Shown here in pieces: positions 60,196 through 64,000 of a stretch of 64,000 nt of DNA. Origin of the DNA: CAZDDI01 sp964504195 (GTDB taxonomy: Bacteria; Chloroflexota; Anaerolineae; B4-G1; SLSP01); contig CAZDDI010000002.1 of assembly GCA_964504195.1 (NCBI GenBank), positions 120,207 through 184,206 on the forward strand. The letters are read 5' to 3'. The notes beneath the pieces were generated by a model that was not told the origin of the DNA, searched no databases, and was given only the letters and a program-made list of their open reading frames with translations. A program made the position numbers and the translations under genes. The first letter of the stretch is position 1; every line of letters begins with the position of its first letter.

Positions 60196-61650
60196 TTATT
60201 CTGTATCCCAGTGTTTTTTAATAACGTCGCTAAAGTTCGTGTAGAATCTGGAGCCATGCGGATTGACACATACCCGGCACTCCCGGATGTACCCGGCGGC
60301 GCTATAGCCAGTCAAGCCTCCGGCGACATTAGTGACATCGTTGAATCCATGCTGTTTGAGAATGCTGGCGCCGAGCGTGGAACGATTCCCCGAGCTGCAA
60401 ATAAGGACGGTGGTTTTGTCCTTGTTCAGTTCATGGTGGCGGGTGCGCAACTCAGCCACCGGGATATTGATTGCGCCTTTGATGTGGGTATCCGCATATT
60501 CAAGCGGTGCGCGCACGTCCAGCAGTACAAAACTGGTAGGGCCGGTGATCATGTCGTGCAAGTCCTCGGCTGAAGCCAGCTCGATATGACTGCTCTTAAA
60601 TCCCGCCACGGCCCAGGCGACCATGCCGCCATCCAGATAACCCACAATCCTATCCACACCCACCCGGCGTGCCCAGGTAGTAGCTTCCAACGCCTTTTGA
60701 TAATCATCGGCTATCAATAAGATATCCTTGTCCGTCGGCAAAACCCAGCCGGCAAAAGTCGGAAAGTTGCCGTTGAGATCAAGATGCCAGACGCCGGGGA
60801 TGTGCTGGCTGGCAAAGGCGTGATAACCGCGGGCATCCATCAGGATAACATTTTCGTCGCTCATGCGTTCCTTGAATTGGCCTGGGCTTAGTTCTTCCAT
60901 TGTGGGAAGATCGGCAACCAGAGCCGGGCCACGGCGGTTGATGTCGCTACAGCGGCTAAAATGATCTGGGGCCGGGGGCATATCTTGCGTGAGCGATTCG
61001 ATAAACATGGATTCGTTTTTGATTTGAAGAGCCGGGTTAAAGTTACGTTCATAGCCGATGGTGGAACGCCATTTGGCACCCATAGCCCGCCCGCACAAGG
61101 AACCCGCGCCGTGCGCCGGATAGACTTCAACATAATCAGGCAGCTTCAACAATTTCTCATGCAGGCTGTGGTAGAGTTTCCCCGCCAGTTCCTCCGCCAG
61201 GTCAGGAAAAAGGTCTGGCCTGCCTACATCCCCAACAAAAAGTGTATCTCCCACAAACACGCCGATCGGGCTATCTGACCGGGATGTGTCGCTCACGACA
61301 TAGCTGAGATGTTCCGGGGTATGGCCGGGGGTTTCCAATACCTGGAGCAGCATATCTTCCAATTCTATGGAATCGCCTTCCGACAGGGCCACATGGTCGA
61401 AGGTACACTGCGCCGATTTCGCTATGTAGATTTTTGCGCCGGTTTTTTGCGCCAAATCTATATGTCCCGAAACGAAATCGGCATGAAGATGGGTTTGCAG
61501 AATGTGGGTGATTTCCACCCCCATCGCACGGGCTTCGGCGATGTAGACATCAACATCCCGCTGCGGATCAATGATGGCGCAATAGTTCTGTCCCGCGAGA
61601 AGGTAAGAGCTGTGAGCAATTTTACCGACGAAAAAATGTTTGAGCAGCAT
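60196..61650 (-). CDS. Persulfide dioxygenase-like MBL protein with two rhodanese domains
   Basis: This 484-residue fusion has a metallo-beta-lactamase domain at about 1-255, with H54-L-H56-A-D58 and H63 (THLHADFVSGH) and a later PAHGAGSLCG motif, typical of ETHE1-like persulfide dioxygenases that oxidise glutathione persulfide to sulfite. Two rhodanese domains follow. The first (about 265-360) lacks an active-site cysteine and is probably structural. The second (about 370-465) has C418 in LICSSGNRS and should accept sulfane sulfur. AAAGGAG precedes the ATG. It lies between an SLC13-type permease gene (25 bp upstream) and the YeeE pair. Confidence 0.92.
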   Translation of the reverse strand: MLLKHFFVGKIAHSSYLLAGQNYCAIIDPQRDVDVYIAEARAMGVEITHILQTHLHADFVSGHIDLAQKTGAKIYIAKSAQCTFDHVALSEGDSIELEDMLLQVLETPGHTPEHLSYVVSDTSRSDSPIGVFVGDTLFVGDVGRPDLFPDLAEELAGKLYHSLHEKLLKLPDYVEVYPAHGAGSLCGRAMGAKWRSTIGYERNFNPALQIKNESMFIESLTQDMPPAPDHFSRCSDINRRGPALVADLPTMEELSPGQFKERMSDENVILMDARGYHAFASQHIPGVWHLDLNGNFPTFAGWVLPTDKDILLIADDYQKALEATTWARRVGVDRIVGYLDGGMVAWAVAGFKSSHIELASAEDLHDMITGPTSFVLLDVRAPLEYADTHIKGAINIPVAELRTRHHELNKDKTTVLICSSGNRSTLGASILKQHGFNDVTNVAGGLTGYSAAGYIRECRVCVNPHGSRFYTNFSDVIKKHWDTE

Positions 61651-61675
61651 GAGATTTCTCCTTTAGTTGCTAGGT

Positions 61676-63469
61676 TTATAGATAGAAAAAGTAAAACATG
61701 GGCACAACGACCACAAGAAATAGCAAGGTCATTCCGCCGCCGGCCTTGAAATAGTCTGCATTGCGATATCCGCCGGAGGACATCAGCAACGCATTGACCT
61801 GGTGGGTGGGCAAAATAAAGGAATTTGCCGCACATACCGCTGCCATCAAAGCCAGGGGACGGGGATCGAGTCCGCCGATGTGCGCCATGCTCATGACCAG
61901 CGGGGCTAACACCACAATCGCCCCCACGTTGGACATAAACAGCGAAAACAGGGTGGATAAAACCGCCACGGTCAACAGGATCAGCGCCGGATGCCCCCCC
62001 TGAACCAGCGACATCACTTTCTCTGCCAGAAAAGCGGCAGTTCCAGTCTTCTGCATGGCGACCCCCAGCGGAATCAGCCCGGCAAGCAGAAAAACAACCT
62101 TCCACTCGATGGCTTGATAGGCTTCCTGGATGGTGAGTGCCCGGATCAGTACCATCGCGATAGCGCCGGTGAAAAATGCCAGCGAGATGGGAGCGCCGGT
62201 CATGGCTAATCCAATGGCGCCCAGGAAACACAACGCGGCCCCCCATAATTTTGAGGGCTTTTGTTTCTTTTCGACCGTGAACGGCGTCGCCACCACAAAA
62301 TCAGCGTTCGCTTTCAGATCGCTGATATTCTCCCACAAACCATAGACAATGATGGTGTCGCCGGGAAATATTTGACGGTCTGAAAAATCACCCCGAATTT
62401 CTTCTCCCTGGCTGAACAGCATCACCGGCTCCACGGCATACCGTTTGCGCAGTGAAAATTGGCGCAGGGTCTGCCCCACTATGTCCGAACGGGGCGGGAT
62501 AATGACTTCTGCAAAACCGGCGCGCTCTGGATCGTTGAGACGGGAAAAGCGATACCCCCGGTCTCGATGGTTCAGGTTATAGGCGGAGGCGAATGCTTTT
62601 ACACTTTCTTCATTGCCCAAAAGCGCCAGCTCCTGCCCCGCCGCGAACTTCGCTTCCCGCCAGGGTGCATACTCCGCCTCCCTGCCTTGCGAGATACCGA
62701 GGATGTTTAGATTGAATTTTCCCCAGACACCCGATTGTTCGGTCGTTTTGCCTGCCAATGCGCTGTCTGGGGGAATGGCATAGTGCCAGATATGATGCGG
62801 CAGATGGAGTGCTGCAATGAGTTTATCCTGCTCCGAAACGGATTTGCCTGGAGACTCTGAATGCGGTAGAACGAATTTGCCAAATAAGTAAAAGAAGCCA
62901 ATTCCAGAAAGCAGCAGCAGCATCCCCACCGGGGTGACGCTGAATAATCCATAAGGCGCCAGGTCAGCGCTGTGCAGTAGGTCATTGATCAGAATCAGCG
63001 GGCCTGAGCCTACCATGCTCAATGTGCCGCCTACGATGGCCGCAAATCCTATCGGCATGATCAAAGCCCCTGCCGGGATTTTTTCCCGGCGTGAGATATT
63101 GAGAATACCCGGCAAAAAAAGCGCCGCGGCACCGATATTCTGGATAAGCCCCGAGAGGACCCCCACCGATAAGGACATTGCCCCAATCACGCTCGACTTT
63201 TTGGTCCCCACTTTTTCCAGGACCGCGCGTGAAAACCGATCCATTATGCCGGTTTTAGCAATGCCCTGTCCTAGAATCATGACAGCCATCATTGCGATCA
63301 CGGCATTGCTTGAAAAACCGGAGAGCGTTTCTTGCGGCGTCAGCACGCCGGTCCATCCCAATGCCAACATGCAGAGAATAGCCACAACGTCAATGCGGAC
63401 AACCTCAAAAACGAGCATGATTACAGTCGCGATCAGGATGATCAGAACCGTGATGATGAGTGGATCCAT
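61676..63469 (-). CDS. SLC13-type anion permease with RCK_C (TrkA-C) domains
   Basis: This 597-residue permease is of the SLC13/ArsB superfamily. It has about five N-terminal helices (from VIMLVFEVVRIDVVAILCMLALGW), then two cytoplasmic TrkA-C domains (about 205-285 and 295-380, with ERAGFAEVIIPPRSDIVGQTLRQF). A second membrane half follows, with ALTIQEAYQAIEWKVVFLLAGLIPLGVAMQKTG and FSLFMSNVGAIVVLAPLVMSMA. Relatives include plant and algal sulfate carriers, which fits import of sulfate-like anions or export of oxidation products in a sulfur locus. GGAGGAAC precedes the ATG. It is the first gene of the cluster. The substrate is an inference. Confidence 0.88.
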   Translation of the reverse strand: MDPLIITVLIILIATVIMLVFEVVRIDVVAILCMLALGWTGVLTPQETLSGFSSNAVIAMMAVMILGQGIAKTGIMDRFSRAVLEKVGTKKSSVIGAMSLSVGVLSGLIQNIGAAALFLPGILNISRREKIPAGALIMPIGFAAIVGGTLSMVGSGPLILINDLLHSADLAPYGLFSVTPVGMLLLLSGIGFFYLFGKFVLPHSESPGKSVSEQDKLIAALHLPHHIWHYAIPPDSALAGKTTEQSGVWGKFNLNILGISQGREAEYAPWREAKFAAGQELALLGNEESVKAFASAYNLNHRDRGYRFSRLNDPERAGFAEVIIPPRSDIVGQTLRQFSLRKRYAVEPVMLFSQGEEIRGDFSDRQIFPGDTIIVYGLWENISDLKANADFVVATPFTVEKKQKPSKLWGAALCFLGAIGLAMTGAPISLAFFTGAIAMVLIRALTIQEAYQAIEWKVVFLLAGLIPLGVAMQKTGTAAFLAEKVMSLVQGGHPALILLTVAVLSTLFSLFMSNVGAIVVLAPLVMSMAHIGGLDPRPLALMAAVCAANSFILPTHQVNALLMSSGGYRNADYFKAGGGMTLLFLVVVVPMFYFFYL

Positions 63470-63497
63470 GATGAAAAGTTCCTCCTGTTTTTAGAAG

Positions 63498-63536
63498 GGT
63501 GTTGTTGCGGTGCTGTAAAACTACCGCAACAACACC
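63498..63536 (-). promoter_or_regulatory. Leader hairpin upstream of the anion permease
   Basis: A perfect 14-bp stem (63498-63511 with 63523-63536) and an 11-nt loop lie in the 5' leader, about 10 nt upstream of the Shine-Dalgarno sequence. No T run follows on either strand, so it looks like a leader element or mRNA stabiliser rather than a simple terminator. Confidence 0.45.
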
Positions 63537-63556
63537 TTAAAAAACTGCGCTCTCCC

Positions 63557-63690
63557 TTGAAAATAGACGTAACGCGAAGCGTCTGCTTCGCGTAGCTGCG
63601 AACGGCACATTCTCTCCATGTGCCACAGGCTTCAGCCTGTGCATCTGCTCCGCATAGCTGCGAACTGACAGTTCGCGTTACATTTTCATC
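63557..63690. repeat. Multi-hairpin dispersed repeat, copy A
   Basis: This 134-bp unit opens with TTGAAAATAGACGTAACGCG and closes with its near-inverse, CGCGTTACATTTTCATC. Between are hairpins such as GCGAAGCgtctGCTTCGC and CACAGGCTtcAGCCTGTG. Confidence 0.85.
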
Positions 63691-63727
63691 CAAACGCTGG
63701 TGAACCATCGGTTAATGAAGAATTTCC

Positions 63728-63862
63728 TTGAAAATAGACGTAACGCGAAGCGTCTGCTCCGCGTAGCTGCGAACAGCGCATTCTCTCCATGTGCCACAGG
63801 CTTCAGCCTGTGCATCTGCTCCGCATAGCTGCGAACTGTCAGTTCGCGCTACATTTTCATCC
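63728..63862. repeat. Multi-hairpin dispersed repeat, copy B
   Basis: A tandem copy of the unit at 63557, nearly identical, with the same terminal inverted repeats and inner hairpins. Confidence 0.85.
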
Positions 63863-63880
63863 CGCCGCTGGTGAACTCCT

Positions 63881-63950
63881 TTGAAAATAGACGTAGCGCG
63901 AAGCGACGCTTCGCGTAGCTGCGAACGGCGCATTTTCTCCATGTTCACAG
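63881..63950. repeat. Multi-hairpin dispersed repeat, truncated copy C
   Basis: The left end (TTGAAAATAGACGTAGCGCG) and first hairpin are present. The right half fades and no closing terminal repeat is seen before the window ends. With copies A and B it fills the gene-free stretch 63470-64000. Confidence 0.7.
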
Positions 63951-64000
63951 GCTTATGAATTTTAAGAAATTAATCCGTAAATAAGGTTTTGTGTGAAATC

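Noticed and set aside
63442..63948. Two minus-strand frames sharing a peptide (RVTSIFK and CGADAQAEACGTWREC)
   Set aside because: They are translations of the same palindromic repeat in copies A and B, not a protein family.

Overview
This window looks like a metagenome-type contig from a Chloroflexota bacterium, probably near Anaerolineae. That placement is an inference. It rests on gene content and on two secreted proteins that end in the same YLPLVxRN tail; no rRNA or marker gene is present to fix taxonomy. The DNA is GC-rich by eye, almost all genes lie on the minus strand, and the intergenic gaps are full of small palindromic repeats. A 100-N scaffold gap (22526-22625) sits inside one repeat. 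I saw no tRNA, rRNA, CRISPR array, prophage or intact transposase.

Layout. At 0.2-7.6 kb on the plus strand are a small membrane protein and an ECF sigma factor overlapping a 2058-residue membrane-anchored alpha-2-macroglobulin with an intact CTEQ thioester motif. At 7.7-18.3 kb on the minus strand are a tail-anchored 15-residue-repeat protein, a secreted zinc protease with legumain-like motifs, a coiled-coil protein, a YfhO/flippase fusion, and a roadblock-V4R-receiver operon. At 18.6-22.4 kb are an autoregulated-looking TetR gene and a compact bacterial microcompartment (BMC) operon (rpiB, deoC, three EutN/CcmL pentamer genes and one unknown) with its own promoter and terminator but no hexameric shell gene. 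At 22.7-29.1 kb are two PrsW-like proteases coupled to ComM, a DUF362 protein and an MscS channel.

At 29.1-32.3 kb lies a cluster of small stress or envelope proteins (two small membrane peptides, YtxH, YggT-like, GlsB/YeaQ, CsbD, DUF308). It is followed by an ice-binding (DUF3494) secreted protein, a BrkB-like protein, two AI-2E family transporters (one broken by an amber codon), a giant cyclic beta-1,2-glucan synthase and a double-UspA protein. At 47.3-54.2 kb come a large HPII-type catalase, a cupin with a decayed second copy, a cis-prenyltransferase, an alpha/beta hydrolase, a cytochrome-like remnant and a CopB-type copper ATPase.

At 54.6-63.5 kb is a sulfur locus, read right to left: SLC13-type anion permease, metallo-beta-lactamase/rhodanese protein, two YeeE/YedE transporters, a PAS-GAF histidine kinase that appears to have been inserted, sulfur oxygenase reductase (all core residues conserved) and a leaderless SoxB-like hydrolase whose start overlaps the sor stop codon. 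Together these suggest import of sulfur compounds and cytoplasmic oxidation of elemental or persulfide sulfur. The right end carries three tandem copies of a multi-hairpin repeat that also occurs at 31.3 kb.
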